Positions 26,897 through 39,649 of a DNA stretch of 64,000 bases are shown here, in pieces. The position numbers were made by a program, and so were the translations under genes. Source of the DNA: Kudoa neothunni (taxonomy: Eukaryota; Cnidaria). The DNA lies in assembly GCA_964304625.1 (NCBI GenBank), contig OZ199838.1, positions 14,508,001-14,572,000 of the forward strand, given 5' to 3'. Below the pieces are notes generated by a model. It worked only from the letters and a program-made list of their open reading frames with translations, was not told the origin of the DNA and did no database searches. Numbering within the stretch: position 1 is the stretch's first letter; each line of letters opens with the position of its first letter.

Positions 26897-28033
26897 AGAA
26901 AATTAACCTTGATTAACTATTACCGTCGTTATTTGTCATCAATATTACTGTTTTACGTCATTATATTTGCTTTAATATGAATCTATATATTGCTCCATTT
27001 TTCGAGATAACCTATTTTTATTCGTTATAACTAAAATTCTCGAAGAAACTTGTCTGTTTGATGATTCTAGAAAAATGTATATGAACAGAGATAACATGAA
27101 CACAAAAATTTTGTATGCAAAGTTAATATGAAACCTCTCTTTTTCATTGAACGAATATAATTATCTCTAAGTGGTATTAAATAATATTTTGCCGAAATTA
27201 AATATTAAAAATAATAAAATTTATATAAATAAAAATGTGACCTTCTTATAGATATTTAAAAATAAAATATTTGATTATTAACTTATTTTTGAATTAATCG
27301 AATAAAATTATCAGAATTATCTCTTGATCACAATAAATTAAAAAAGCATGAAAATTACTAATTTATTAAATCATAGTTTATTTTATTGTATACATGTTGT
27401 AGCTTAATTTAGATTTTTATTTTTGCTTGTAATCACAGAATATATGATGCATAACCATATAAAAGTCTATCAATAAAGATTGTAGATCTACTTATCATAC
27501 AGTTGAAACAGAGATTCGAGATTAGCCACAGGATAATCATATTGCTTCCATTTGTCTTATTTTGTAAGATTTAATGATAAATTAATTTTATTTCCGAAAA
27601 TATATATATATATATATGATTACTTAATCTCGACGTAAATGTTTTTATTTGAGTGAATTTTGAGATGTGAGATTTTTTTAAAGGCCAATGATATGTCCAT
27701 GTATTTTATGTGTGCAGAATTTCATTTATCCCTTTCATATAGAAGTAATATCAAGTATATTGTTGGATCCATTTTTATCTTTGATCTTATTATGTGAAAT
27801 TATGAACATTATATAAGTTCTCTATAAGTTTACTACAAAGAACAAGCTAATTAAATATGGAAATATCTCGACTTCAATTCCTTACAGGATTTTATCTCGT
27901 ACCATAAAAATAATATCACATAATTTTCAACTTTTTATGATAATTTATCTTTTTCAAGATGCAATATTTCATGATAATGAAAAGTATAAAAATGATCTAT
28001 AATATTATCTAAACCGAGGATTAATTTATTCCT
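26897..28033. other. Spacer between the two integrin-like genes
   Basis: About 1.1 kb between the stop of gene A and the start of gene B. It should hold a terminator and the gene B promoter. Apart from an AT microsatellite near 27600 I see no repeat or coding exon, and no piece of transposon. Confidence 0.5.
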
Positions 28034-31000
28034 ATGTTTACCTACTTCATATTAAATATTCAAATAATTACTCTACTAGCTAGTACACACTTACCATTTG
28101 TGAATGATCAAAATTTATAACGTGCTAGGTTCTTCAAAGGAACATAGCGCGGAAATAAAATTTGAATGTTCCGGTGGAAAACTAATAGTAAATATGAGTG
28201 CGTGGCTTGAAAATTTATTATTCTATTTTTTAAGCCAACTATTAACCATTCACCTAGTATCGCAGACAGTAATCTAACAATAATTCCACACAACGTTTCG
28301 TCCGAAAATTTTGAACACTGTAATAATCGTTAGAGATTCCCACTACATTATAATACGCAATTTTCAGATAGAACTGTGGAGTTTGATATTTTCCTTGAAG
28401 TTTCACCCCCACATCACAACCAAATATACTTTTTGCTAGATGGGACACACATTACTGGAGTGGATATTGTTAAACAAACATTTCTTTCAATTGGTAATAT
28501 TCAAAATGGATTATATACCTTTAAAATTATATTCTAGCTAACGAATTCCGAAAGTCAGGCCACCCTACCACCTTTGGATTTGGTTCGTATTATGGCAAAC
28601 CATATTCAATGGAGAACTTACAAACAGAAGGACACTTGTTTGTTTAACCTAATCCCTAACTCATCGATTAAATCGTAATTATAGTCATGACTACGAATTT
28701 AGACACCATCTAAAACCGTCAGATAAACTCAGTTTTGTTTCCGTACATGTGGCAACTACCAGAAGAAGTTTTAACATTATTACTTTTGTATAGATGGAAA
28801 ATATTTCTTATGAAGATGAACACAATACGGGCAGCTTTACATATGGATCTGGATTCGACGCAGCAGCTCATGTAGCCTTATGTGCAGATAAGGTATTCTT
28901 GTAATTTTATTAGATGTGTCAAAGACAAAATTTGTAATTAAAACAAAGAGTTATTTACATAATATTGGCATTTTGAAGTCTAATAAAAAATTATATCTTA
29001 GATGAAATTATTTATGAACAATAGATTAAACTTTTTTATTTATGGATGAGTTGGATTGAATTACTTCATATAATTTAGTATATTCAATATATATTGATAA
29101 ATATGACTTATATTTTACTAAAAATATTTAAATTAATATATTATTTAAAGAATAATATTTTTAATATAAATAACCTATAGATGCTGTTTTTTAATGTTTA
29201 ATTCTCAACAATATTATTAATCAAGATATAATCCCAATATTTCCTAATTATTAAGGATTTTATTTTAATTTGGAGATATGATATGGAAAATACAGGTTGG
29301 TTTTCACAGTAACTCATCAAGGTTTATATGGTTGCATATGTCTAAACTGTCAAGGAGCGTAGGAGACGGATGGGTAAAGTTAGAGTTGGCTCTTGATCTA
29401 TTGTTTAACTTTATTAGAAAATGGGGATTGTAAGAAAGTTTAAAAAGCAATGTCAGATGAGCGAAAAAAATACTGTGAATTCATTCTACGTATAAATGAC
29501 ATGAAACTTTATGTCCATTACAAAATTATAATCGATTTCCTCACATATATAGGACTATATAGATATAAGAACTTTTCGTGATATTCTTGTTGACAATAAA
29601 ATAAATTTGTTAGTCACTTCAGATGAATTATTAGGGCCTGATAATGAAGTATACTACATAATGACTACGATATGTACTATTACCTTAGATACGGAACATC
29701 ACATCATATGTGAACGGGTTTTACACATATCTTCACAATATATCCTTGGTTACATGGCTAGAAGAATCTATTGAGGTCTTAGAGCACGATGCAGTTATCA
29801 AATACCTTAGTCATAGACGGTTAAATCACGAGTATTATTAACGAAAACCGCCCACTATGACAACAATATCGTGACAACTTCTCCTCAATGCAGGTATATA
29901 ACTTATTTTGATAATAAAAATTGTCTATTCGAAGAAATAGGACAGATGATTTAGTCAATGTTCAAAATTATCACACCTTTTCGAAAGAACCTGTCAATGT
30001 GACCGTACATGTATCTAAACCGGGTTGCTCAATATCCAATCAAACTATACGGTTCCTATTCAAATTTTTTGATTTCATAAGCGTATTATAAACTCAAATT
30101 ATCAGGTACACGCTCAAAATAGTCAACTATGGAGAAGTAATAGTTTCTATGCCTACTCATTGCAACACTCGACATGTGGAAAAGGAGAGAGTGAATTTTC
30201 ATGTATGAGCTTTGTTTTTTTCAAATTTTGTATTGTATTGGGATGCATTAAAATCGAATAGAATTTATGCTTCTTATAAAATATCGCATTCAACTCCATG
30301 TAAACCATATTTAGATTGGTATCTTGTGACAGTGATATATGATGTTGTTGTAATTTTAAAACTATTATTAATAGAATAAATACAACAACTATTCGACATA
30401 ATTTTTACGCTTTATTTTAAATATTTTAATAGATTTATTAAAATTTCCTTTAAATAGATTTCACTTATTAATAGAAAAATTTAGATTAACCTAAATTTCA
30501 ACGATTGAAATCTGAAACAACTTTTTACCTGAATTTTCGGATAAACGTACACTGAAACCAAAATTAGGGCATAGTGAAACTGTCGGGTAGGTTTCTTATG
30601 AAAATTTTGGTAAGTTATTTAATTTAACTTTATATTTGCCAAATAGAAACTAAATAGAATAAGTCATATATTGTTTAAGTTCAAAATGTTATATTATTAA
30701 TTGTGAACAGATATAATTTGCAAGAAAAATGATTAACTTTTTACATTTTAATGAATAATCTCATACAATAAATAATAAACTTTTTGAATTACGAATTACA
30801 GATGATTTAATAAGACCAATTTTTAAGCTTTGTAAAAATATAATTTTTAACCGATTAGTAGTAAATGCTAAGAATTAAGGATATTTTAAATTAAGAGGAT
30901 ATACTAAAGACAGTTATGGAGAATTATGAGAAATTGCTCATCATTGGAAATTAAATTATTTTTTCCATCCTTAATCGTAAAATCCAGTGTTAAAACAAGA

Positions 31001-33774
31001 AGGATATTATTAACCCTTACGGGACGGACGGGGTATTTTAGGGATCCGAATTATTTTATTTTTTGAAATTTCTATTTTTACCTTTTTATTTTCTCCATAA
31101 TTTCCCATTTAATCTTTTAATATCAAATGAACTTTAAACTAAACCAACACAATTTTTCCTTAAGGATAAAAAATAATAAACCACTTTTTCGATACCGAAC
31201 CAATAGTGTTTAATGTTTAAAGGCCTTTGATTCTCTTATATTTATTATTCATTTAATTTTAACTAAAAATTAATTTTTAAATGAAGAAACGCAATAAGAG
31301 TACGACTAAGTTTTGATTTTATTTTCTACCGGAAGAATCCGACAAGCTTTGAGATTATCCTGGGATTATTGTAAGACGCGAGCGTTCTTGGTAATATATT
31401 AATTTTGAAAGTATAGGTCAATTAATATTTAATTTTGTTCCAGCCCAGTTTGCCTTTTTATATCAGCCATGATTTTTACCATCGAATAAAAATTATAACG
31501 GAAAAGGTAATTGATTGAAGGGAAGGAAATATTCCAACGATATAATACCACGATCGCAAAATGAGATTAACGAAAATTTTCGGATATCTTTGTTTGGCGG
31601 TTTTGTCAGTTGTTCCTTTCGCATGACAAATTCATTAGAAAATCAACCTTGAGTTTTCCAATCATTATTTAATAGCTTTATAAAAGCATAACCTATATTT
31701 TTGAGGAATTCCCTATGTATTCTCGCTTTTTTTTAAAGTGGTGATTTAGAATTTCTTGTATTTTTTCCTAGCTGGTTAAACATTTTTACATTCTGGGCGG
31801 TTACTTTTATTTTAAATGAAGTAACAATCTCATAAAACAACGTTTTTATCCCTGCAAGCGAATTAAGTTAAAAAACCTCCGAGGTACCCTAGGTCCCCCT
31901 CGGCATACGCGTAAGTTTTTCGCGTTCCGTCTTCCGAGGGTTAATTTAGCAGTGATAATCCATTTTTTTAATATTAAAATTCGCGTATTAATCTAACACG
32001 GTAACATTCTAGATTCAAACATTTTATCATAAGCGCGGGGGTTGTACGGTCGAACATCGATTATCCAGAAATCGCGCACGGATTTCGTCAGATCCGTAGG
32101 AGAAGCTCCGCCTAATCATATATTACCTAACAAAATTTAGTTATTATTTAAACCAATATTGATTGGGATATATTCAAATTTTCATTATATAAAAATCCAC
32201 CCTTCTTAATGTGTATATATATTTGATTATTGACCATTATTTTATATCTATTTTTTTTATTAACTTATATTTATTATAAAAAAGGTTTATTTTGAATGAC
32301 AACTTATTTTTAGAAATCTGAAAAATGTATGTCTGTTGCACCAAAGTCTGACAAAGATAACCGGTGTGAATCGTTGATGAAGTAATTATTAGTTTTATAT
32401 TGTAATCTAAATTTCCCAAAACTTATGATTATCACAAGAATATATTAACTTACGTTTTTAAACAATTATTTTATATATTCCGGTATCATTTCACATCTTC
32501 GCTTTAATAAAAGATATTAATACTTGAGGCTTTGTGTTATTAATTAGTTCAGTTAATTCAACCATTGATTTTAAATAATTCTTCTCAATAGTGAAGAAGA
32601 GGAATGTTCAAAAGAAATATCTACTTCAAACTGCATTTACACGGGTGACTCTGAGGAACGTATATGCAGTGGATTGGGTATTTGTGTATGCAACAAATGT
32701 GTATGTGGTTTAAATGTAAAATGTTGCAACGTAATCATTTTTAATTTTAACTAAATGGTAAAGGATAATAGTCATTTAATCTCAGGAAAATATTGCCAGT
32801 GCGATAATCGAAACCTTCGAACGGGCTATCAAGAATTTTGCAGTGGCAGCGAACGAGGCATTCTGGGGTGCGGTCAATGTAATTGTAAGGAAGGATTCAC
32901 AGGAAAAAGATGTGAACAAACTACCTGTTCCAATATCCAAGACAAACACATTGTTTCTAACAATCATAAAGTAAAATCTGACTATATATCCGTTAATTCA
33001 GGAGAACAAATTTAACTAAAATTTGAGCTTTAGAATTGTAGCGGGAATGGTAGGTACCTATGTGGAGATTGCATCTGTAATTATGGTTATAGTGGCAAAG
33101 AATGCGAAATTATTGTATATAACTACTGACTTTACTATTAATTTGAGCGGTATTTTAGAGTACAACAAATCCCTGTGGTTTTCATGTAAGATGTGTTGCT
33201 TGCAAATTGGCTCAAAACCGAAGTACCGAAGAATGCGAAGGTTGTTCCGAAATGGCCATTTATGCAACAGAAAAAAATACCTCAACAAATGCTGATCTGT
33301 TTATGTGCAGAGTGTATCGCGAAAAATGTGTATATTTCTTTAATGTTACGAGCCATGATGATGTGTCTATTCGCCCTACTGTGAGCATAAAACCTTTGAG
33401 TTATGATGGTATTGATTATATTTTTAATATAATTTACATATAGACATATAATGAATAGTTACTATTTAGATTGTAAACGAAAAGAGAATAATATTGCATT
33501 TTTGGTGACTGTATTTGTTACTATTTTATTGGGATTTGTGGCAATATTTTATGTGATAATTCTCTCAAGATATAAATACAAAAGACAAAAATACGTAATT
33601 TAAAAATTCAAATCATATCTCTATTATTTATATTGCATATATTTAAATATGGAAAGCGTTATCATTCATTATGATTCATTCTTTTGATATTATAACGTTA
33701 AATTTTTTCGCACAGATTTATAATTAATTTAAAAAATATATTTATTATAGGTCTTCAAAGAAGAATATCTTTAA
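28034..33774 (+). CDS. Integrin beta-like gene B (MIDAS lost, shortened tail)
   Basis: Tandem paralogue of gene A with the same exon phases. The first exon gives a signal peptide, MFTYFILNIQIITLLAS, followed after a phase-1 intron by SSKEHSAEIKFECSGGKLI. The beta-I domain reads IYFLLDGTHITG where integrins have YYLMDLSYSM, FGFGSYYGKPYSMENL, GSGFDAAAHVALCADK, WLHMSKLSRSVGDGW and DYIDIRTFRDILVDNKINLL. Then come hybrid-domain exons (VNVTVHVSKPGC; YTLKIVNYGEVIVSMPTHC), EGF modules (ICSGLGICVCNKCVC; GKYCQCDNRNLRTGYQEFC; CSGNGRYLCGDCICNYGYSG), a beta-tail domain and a membrane segment FLVTVFVTILLGFVAIFYVI with the tail SRYKYKRQKYVFKEEYL. The MIDAS serines, its glutamate and later aspartate, and the specificity-loop cysteines are missing, and no PSI cysteine cluster is seen. 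No NPxY is present. The join between the hybrid exon (ending near 30200) and the first EGF exon (32590) is unresolved; a piggyBac-type insertion lies in that gap. Confidence 0.82.
30490..30610. repeat. Fragment of a dispersed pogo-like repeat
   Basis: The complement of this stretch (TGTACGTTTATCCGAAAATTC, shortened here to its core TTTATCCGAAAATTC, then AAAAAGTTGTTTCAGATT) matches the sequence flanking the second Merlin element at 61905-61975 on the same strand sense. The ATCCGAAAA core is typical of pogo/Tigger ends. Only this fragment is seen, in the large intron of gene B. Confidence 0.45.
31010..31944. mobile_element. Non-autonomous piggyBac-type element in gene B intron
   Basis: TTAA occurs at both ends (31010-31013 and 31941-31944). 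The left end reads TTAACCCTTACGGGACGGA and the complement of the right end reads TTAACCCTCGGAAGACGGA, a matching terminal repeat of about 19 bp with a few differences, exactly as piggyBac elements show. The ~930-bp interior has no transposase frame, so it depends on an enzyme from elsewhere. It lies between the hybrid-domain and EGF exons of gene B and may be why that intron is long. The GC-rich ends stand out from the AT-rich surroundings. Confidence 0.75.
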
Positions 33775-35480
33775 GGGAAGTCCACGTTTCGGAAGAATGT
33801 TTCAAAGTCCCTTAAAAATAAAGATAAACAAAATTAACTCTACCTAATACTAGTGTCACAACTATTATTATTAGTGAAACCTATTTCGAACTGTTTTTCA
33901 TGTCATATTAATTCCAAAATTGCCCCCTAAGTTAATTCTAATATTTTATTTTTGCGTTATGGAGCATTAAAGGTCTCGTAAAAACTGAGCATGATGTTTA
34001 AGATGTTACCTGACATTCTACTAGTTAGTCGAATAACAAAATTGAAATAATTTTTATATTCAACATTTAATTCAGTTAATTCAAGATAATATAATTTAAT
34101 TAATTAAAAATGAACTTAGCATTGAATAAAGAATAGTTTTAGTCAGTCAGTCAGCTAGTTAATTTAATTTTGGCGTTCTTTTTTGTATGCATATTTCCGC
34201 AATTCAACCATAATGTAATTTTTAATCTTTATTTGATGCGAAAAATTATTAGTTACTAGTTTTAGATCCTTTCCAATCCCAAATGCATTAAAAATGTGTT
34301 ACATTAATAATCATTGAAAAAATGATATTATTGATTTTTCACAAAAGAATAATTTGAAACTGTAATAAAATCTATTATGCTGAATGTTTACTTATTAAGG
34401 TTAAAAAATTTCCTCATTAAAATTATACATAAGCAGAGTATAAAAGTTTCCAGCCTAATAAATAATTTATGAAGCTATATTCTTACCTCAAAAAGAATAC
34501 AGTCGGTGACCACTAATTGGCAATCTCCTCGGGGCCGGGGAGAATTTTACTTTTTTTATTTAATTTGTATGACTTTCTAAAATAATCTGTCATTTTAGAT
34601 TGTATTTGAGTTTTTCAGTATACTCCTACACATGACTTTACTTTAACCAATTCATCGCCTACAGAATAACCAGCACCTTTGAAAAATATTTTCAAATTTT
34701 CGAAAAACATTAGAGCATCTTTAGAAAAGAATTTAATATCATTAATTTAAAAATATTGCATCATTTAGTTCAAACGGAAAAAATTAATTGTTATAATGGA
34801 AATAATATTATTAAGAATTTTTGAGTTTCATCGGATGTATGGAAAACAATTTGTTTGAAATAAAAATAACCACGTTTTGTAATCATTTATGGGGCGTTAA
34901 TTGGTAGAACTGCACGGTCTCATCGACGCTATATATTTGATCCTCTTTGTAATTCTTTTCAATTTTAAGAAGTTGAGTGTTCGAATCTGTAATAATACTT
35001 ATGGTTACCGTGCTAGCCTAGCTTCGCCACGGAAACTGACTTTTTAGATTAACCTATTTTTAATGCCACGAAACCATCCATAATTAACATTTCTTAAATC
35101 TTCATCAGAAGCACCGATATCATTTCTTTTGCTAAATATATTATAGATTTTAATTCGATACAAATCGACCTCACCCAAACGAACTACTCATACACGCTGT
35201 CCAGCCTCTCCATCTTTTCCTTTTCGCATTGATCTTTGTTTAGCTAAAAACTAAAAACAATTGATTTTCAAATGCCTGTTTAATTTGAGCTCCTTTTTCT
35301 AAAATGCCATTTAAAATTTATATATAACCTATTTTGAAGTGTCTAATAATTCCCGCCTTTCTATTTAAGGGCGGAAAACTATCATAATATTTAATTATAT
35401 CATATTTCTCTTGAAACGTTATGAATATCTGAATTCCTTTTTCGAGCATTTAGAAATAATTACGAATTATCGGTTATTAT
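33775..35480. other. Intergenic, no supported gene
   Basis: AT-rich region downstream of gene B. A stretch at 34502-34540 (CAGTCGGTGACCACTAATTG) resembles a hAT-type terminus, but no partner was found. No coding exon was recognised. Confidence 0.4.
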
Positions 35481-37435
35481 TAGGGTTGCACCGATACCAC
35501 ATTTTTCAAAACGAGTACGAGTACTCCAAATTTCAGTGTTTGCCGATACCATGTTCTACGAATGCACACATTTTAAATTTCAGTTGTTCTAGACGTTTGT
35601 TGTATTCTAAAGAGGTTACGCTAAAATTTTTAGTCATTCAAAAAAAAGTTTTATTTCTCTAAAATTTACTGATTTTATTTAATAAGGGAACCTAACTGAT
35701 TGTTTTGTCGGTCTGTAAAATATTGATTTTTTCAAATAATGTTTTGATATCCACTACATGGATAACTAATTAATTTAATACAAAAAAAGATATTAGCGCG
35801 AGATTGATATTTTTTATTCATAAACACATCAAACCATGAGTAATATATTTTATCTTATAATTAAATTGTTCGCTTGCCATATTTTTATGACACTAGCGCG
35901 AACTGCCAGCGTTGCTTGGGGAAGATTTTGCGTGGAGACGTTTCTTTATAACATTCAAAAAACATTATGTTTCAAATTGATTTATAGAAGCAGTCAACCT
36001 AAATTATTTTAAGCATCATACTTTGTCGAATTTGATTTCGAAATTTAAATCATGATCATTTCTGTGCAGGAGTGTATCAATCCTGGTTTTTAATTAACAA
36101 TTTCTTGTCTAAGCACCAATGCTAAATAATTTAAGGTCCGTGTCATATTTTCGTTCCCGAATTATCTAAACTCTCTTAAAGTGCTATCTAATACGTTATT
36201 TTTTGGCCTGAGGGATTTTCAAAGTCGGATTCTGGATCGGCTCGAAAAGTGTGTGCATCACTAATTTTTAAGGGATAAAAAAATAGAAGTGAAAGAGATG
36301 AAGAAACCACGAGAAAATTAATTTTTATTGCTCAAATTAATATCCTTTGACCCCGCAAAAACTTTAACGCGCTTATGTCAACAAACATTGAATTATTTTG
36401 GTTATTTCTTAGTTATTAACTCAAAAGTTATTTATTATTACTATTTAGATTTGTTACTATTAATATATAACAATTTTATAGAAACTAACTTTAAAAATAA
36501 ACTTTTTGCAAATTTCACAAACACATCTCTATTTTTATTATAGTAAAAATACTTTGTGAATTTTTAAATATTGATATTAATTTAGTAAGATTTGTTTTAG
36601 TTTTTTATTTGTTTTATTAAATTTTTTATTAGAAATTAAGAAATTACTCAGTTTTTTATTATTAAAACTAATAATTTTGTAGAAATAATTTTTTCGTTTA
36701 TCGAATACTTTACTAAACACACGTAAAAATTTCTTCTAAAAAGTGATAACTTTCTATAACCCATCTTAAGTTATTTCCCTATTGAAATTAAATTCTGATC
36801 TAAAATATAATGTTGATTCATTATTGAAAAAACTCATCAGCCCCAAGAAAATTAAGAAAATATATTTTGAGAGCGCGTGGTTGTCTTCTCGTCTTTAAAC
36901 TATTCATGCTTAAACCCTATAAAAACCTGTATAATTGAATTTAATATTATAAAATTTATGTTTATATGGTAAAATATGTGAAATAAAACCAATTTAAGAA
37001 TGATTATCAAAACAAATTAGAGATCAATTCAATATTTGTTGAAAAAAGATGGAGCTTACACGTGTATCCGACCGCGTTCGGATGAAAAATTCTCAAAATT
37101 TTAACGGCATTATTTTGAGTTGAATTTTTGTTCTCCGTATTCTTTTATTCTATTATCAAGAATCGTGAAAAAAAAATGCGCAAGAGGATTTTTTTATGTG
37201 CCGCATATTTTATCATTACCCGATATTTTATTGACAGGCCTAATGAATATTGCAAACCTAATATGTTATTTATATTATTCAATGGTGAAATGCGTAAAGA
37301 TTTATATAAATGTAAGAATAATTTTAATGAGCCAATTTAAGGATATCTTGATACATTTTAATGTAATTTGACACACTACTCTTCATTATATACTGGTTTT
37401 AAATACGAATTTTTATTGGTATAGGGGCAACCCTA
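35481..37435. mobile_element. Non-autonomous hAT-type element with 8-bp target duplication
   Basis: The left end reads TAGGGTTGCACCGATACCA and the complement of the right end reads TAGGGTTGCCCCTATACCA, a 19-bp terminal repeat with two differences. Flanks are GTTATTAT (35473-35480) and GTTATTAC (37436-37443), an 8-bp duplication with one change, as expected for hAT insertion. No hAT transposase is readable in the 1.95-kb interior. It carries a Helitron-like 3' end at 35893-36270, so one element has inserted into or been captured by the other. Short open frames near 37.1 kb look like chance. Confidence 0.75.
35893..36270 (-). mobile_element. Helitron-like 3' end, copy 1 (5' truncated)
   Basis: On the minus strand this stretch ends CTAG followed by T, preceded by a GC-rich hairpin-like segment (CCAAGCAACGCTGGCAG) about ten bases upstream. 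The same ~350 bp ends the element at 52.75-53.85 kb on the other strand: both share GGATTGATACACTCCTGCAC, ATGATCATGATTTAAATTTC and AGACGTTTC. A CTAG end next to a hairpin, with no target duplication, fits Helitrons. The matching 5' end is not seen here. The copy lies wholly within the hAT-type element. Confidence 0.6.
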
Positions 37436-38333
37436 GTTATTACACAATGTGAAAACTTTTTATTTCACAAAATAAAAAAATAACTGTTATATTTAATTAA
37501 TAACTCATAATAAATATTATTTGATAAATTTAACCGGATGGATAAAGTTTTAAGGTAAGTTACGAATTATCGGCCCTACGAATTAACGGTCATCTATTGT
37601 AGAAAAATTAATTTCAAAATTATAAAAAGGATGACATGACACGAGCGTGAAAAGACCTATTGAATTCTATTAGAACCTTCCATAATTTTAAATTAAAGTG
37701 TCCAACCCCTTAAAATTCATAATATTTTCGAATATATTGGTGGGTAAACTTTAAATGTATTATTTTAACCTAAAAATAACGGAAAAAAGCACGTTTAATA
37801 TTTTCGAAAAACTGTTATTTACATTTTCTTGCATATTCTATCAAGTTGTGAACCAAAATGTGTATTCTGCATAGAAAATTACATTTCTTATCATTAAAAG
37901 GCGTTGATGTATAGATTGACTGTTATTTAAATATATAACCGATAATATAAATCTTTAAAGAAAATGTTGTATTATACACCGATTTAAATAAGAATAATTT
38001 TATTTTTGACGTATAATATAGTTCAAAATAAAACATTATTTTCAATTACTTTAATAGATTATAGTCTATATTTTCTAATTTTTAATTTTTAAAATTATTA
38101 ATAAAAAATTAATTATAATTTAGGTCTAAAAAAGTTAGCTCGGCGCCAATTCTTAATAATCAAGTATTTATGAAATAGATTTTAATTTACCTTCATAGCT
38201 CAAAAAATTAGCTAATTCTTCAAACACATGATTTTATTAATTTTATATACAAAGTTAACTATCAAATATTACTGAATGACATACGGTTATCCGAAATTAT
38301 TTAAGTAGTTGGGATAATGCGCAGTCATCAACG
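37436..38333. other. Intergenic, no recognised feature
   Basis: AT-rich sequence between the hAT-type element and MIC10. The short string ACGAATTATCGG occurs at 37561 and again left of the hAT-type element near 35463, hinting at an older repeat in which it landed. Nothing else is supported. Confidence 0.4.
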
Positions 38334-38665
38334 ATGGATTCGTTGTTGTTAGAAAAGTTTATGGAAGACGATTCTCTATCGGAATCCGTATCTAAGTTCA
38401 CCAAAGATGCAGCAATCAAAATAGGTCATTTTTTAAGAGTGGTAGCTGACAACACCCTAAATAATCAATTTAGCTGTTGGAGGTACCGTTGGCTTGTTGA
38501 CGGCGGCTCTTTTTTCAAAAAGTAGTTTCGTTTCAAATTAACTCTTAACTTATTCATATAGGAAGATGGAAAGGTATCTCAATATTGGGAAGTGGAATCG
38601 GATTTGGGATGAGTTTGAAAAATTTTGATACAAGATTACGTGAACTCTTTGAAGCTGAGAATTGA
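38334..38665 (+). CDS. MIC10: MICOS complex subunit MIC10
   Basis: A small inner-membrane protein of mitochondria that bends membrane at crista junctions as a core part of MICOS. Three exons, 38334-38424, 38474-38521 and 38562-38665, total 243 nt and encode 80 aa (human 78). The introns are 49 and 40 nt and both are phase 1. The sequence runs MDSLLLEKFMEDD, then FTKDAAIKIAVGGTVGLLTA (first membrane segment with GxxxG-type glycines), a KRRWK loop and ILGSGIGFGMSL, the glycine-rich second segment that drives oligomerisation in the family, and ends LRELFEAEN. Both glycine motifs are intact, so it is likely functional. It sits alone between transposon remains. An open frame that reads through the first intron is an artefact. 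Confidence 0.9.
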
Positions 38666-39649
38666 CTAATGTTTCCAACTCTACACTTTATTATCTTTGC
38701 ATTATATTAAAATTTTTGATACTTTCACAGAAACTATTCCTTTTTCTTTATAAAATTTTTCTAAATATATATTATTCCAAATATCGTCTTTTATTTGCGC
38801 ATAAATTGATTAAACCTTGTCTATCTTTTGAAATAAAGCGTGTAACTATAAGATATACCTCCTGAAGCATTCTTATAATGAATTTTATTGATTTACCTAA
38901 GCGATAAGTTTGTTCTAATGGATTATTGTGACCAAATTTTGGGCTTGTTTAAACCCTTGGACTTACCTGATATTTTTAGTTTATTCGGGTTAGTTGACAT
39001 ATATTAAGTGTAAAAAGTTATTCTTGCCCTTGAAGAATTATTTCTTAGAAAATCTATCTGAAACCTTAGGTTTAACTGCTCTTTAGTTCAAATGATAAAA
39101 TCCTTGCCGTCATATATTTGACTATGGGATTCTGGCTCGTGAGCATCACAGGCGCCATGGCGAATAACATGTAATTCCTTCCTCAGATTTCTGCGATAGT
39201 GTCGAAATTAGAATCGATAAAAGTTTTAGTCGTGGGGTAACTACTCCTCCCAAGTCAGGTTTGTCGGATGATTTTTAAAAGGTATTAAATATCAGCGAAA
39301 AAAAGTCAAAAATAAAATTTTACAATATTAAAAATAATTGAAATGGATAAATTTTTAAGAGGATTGATTTTAAAAAATGCTAATTTATTATCAATATCCT
39401 CCTATCTATCTATATAGATTTATATTTATCATCATTTGAATCAATTAGCCAGATGGATTCTATGTCATGCGACTGGTTTCTTCCAGTAATCACACAAAAT
39501 ATTAGATTATTTAGTTTCAGCTTCAAATAAAAAATTTTCTCCAAATTTAGTGTTATTTACTGATAAAAATAATCTTTCCACAGATACAGACGACTAGATG
39601 TAGGACAAGTAGTCAGCATCACTTTGACAGTAAGCGGATAATTAAATAT
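38666..39649. other. Intergenic, no recognised feature
   Basis: AT-rich sequence downstream of MIC10. No supported coding exon or transposon end. Confidence 0.4.

Noticed and set aside
28080-28300. PSI domain at the start of integrin-like gene B
   Set aside because: Only one cysteine (FECSGG) is seen where PSI needs about seven; no CxxCL..CxWC pattern.
34502-34540. hAT-like terminus CAGTCGGTGACCACTAATTG
   Set aside because: No matching inverted partner or target duplication was found nearby, so no element can be defined.
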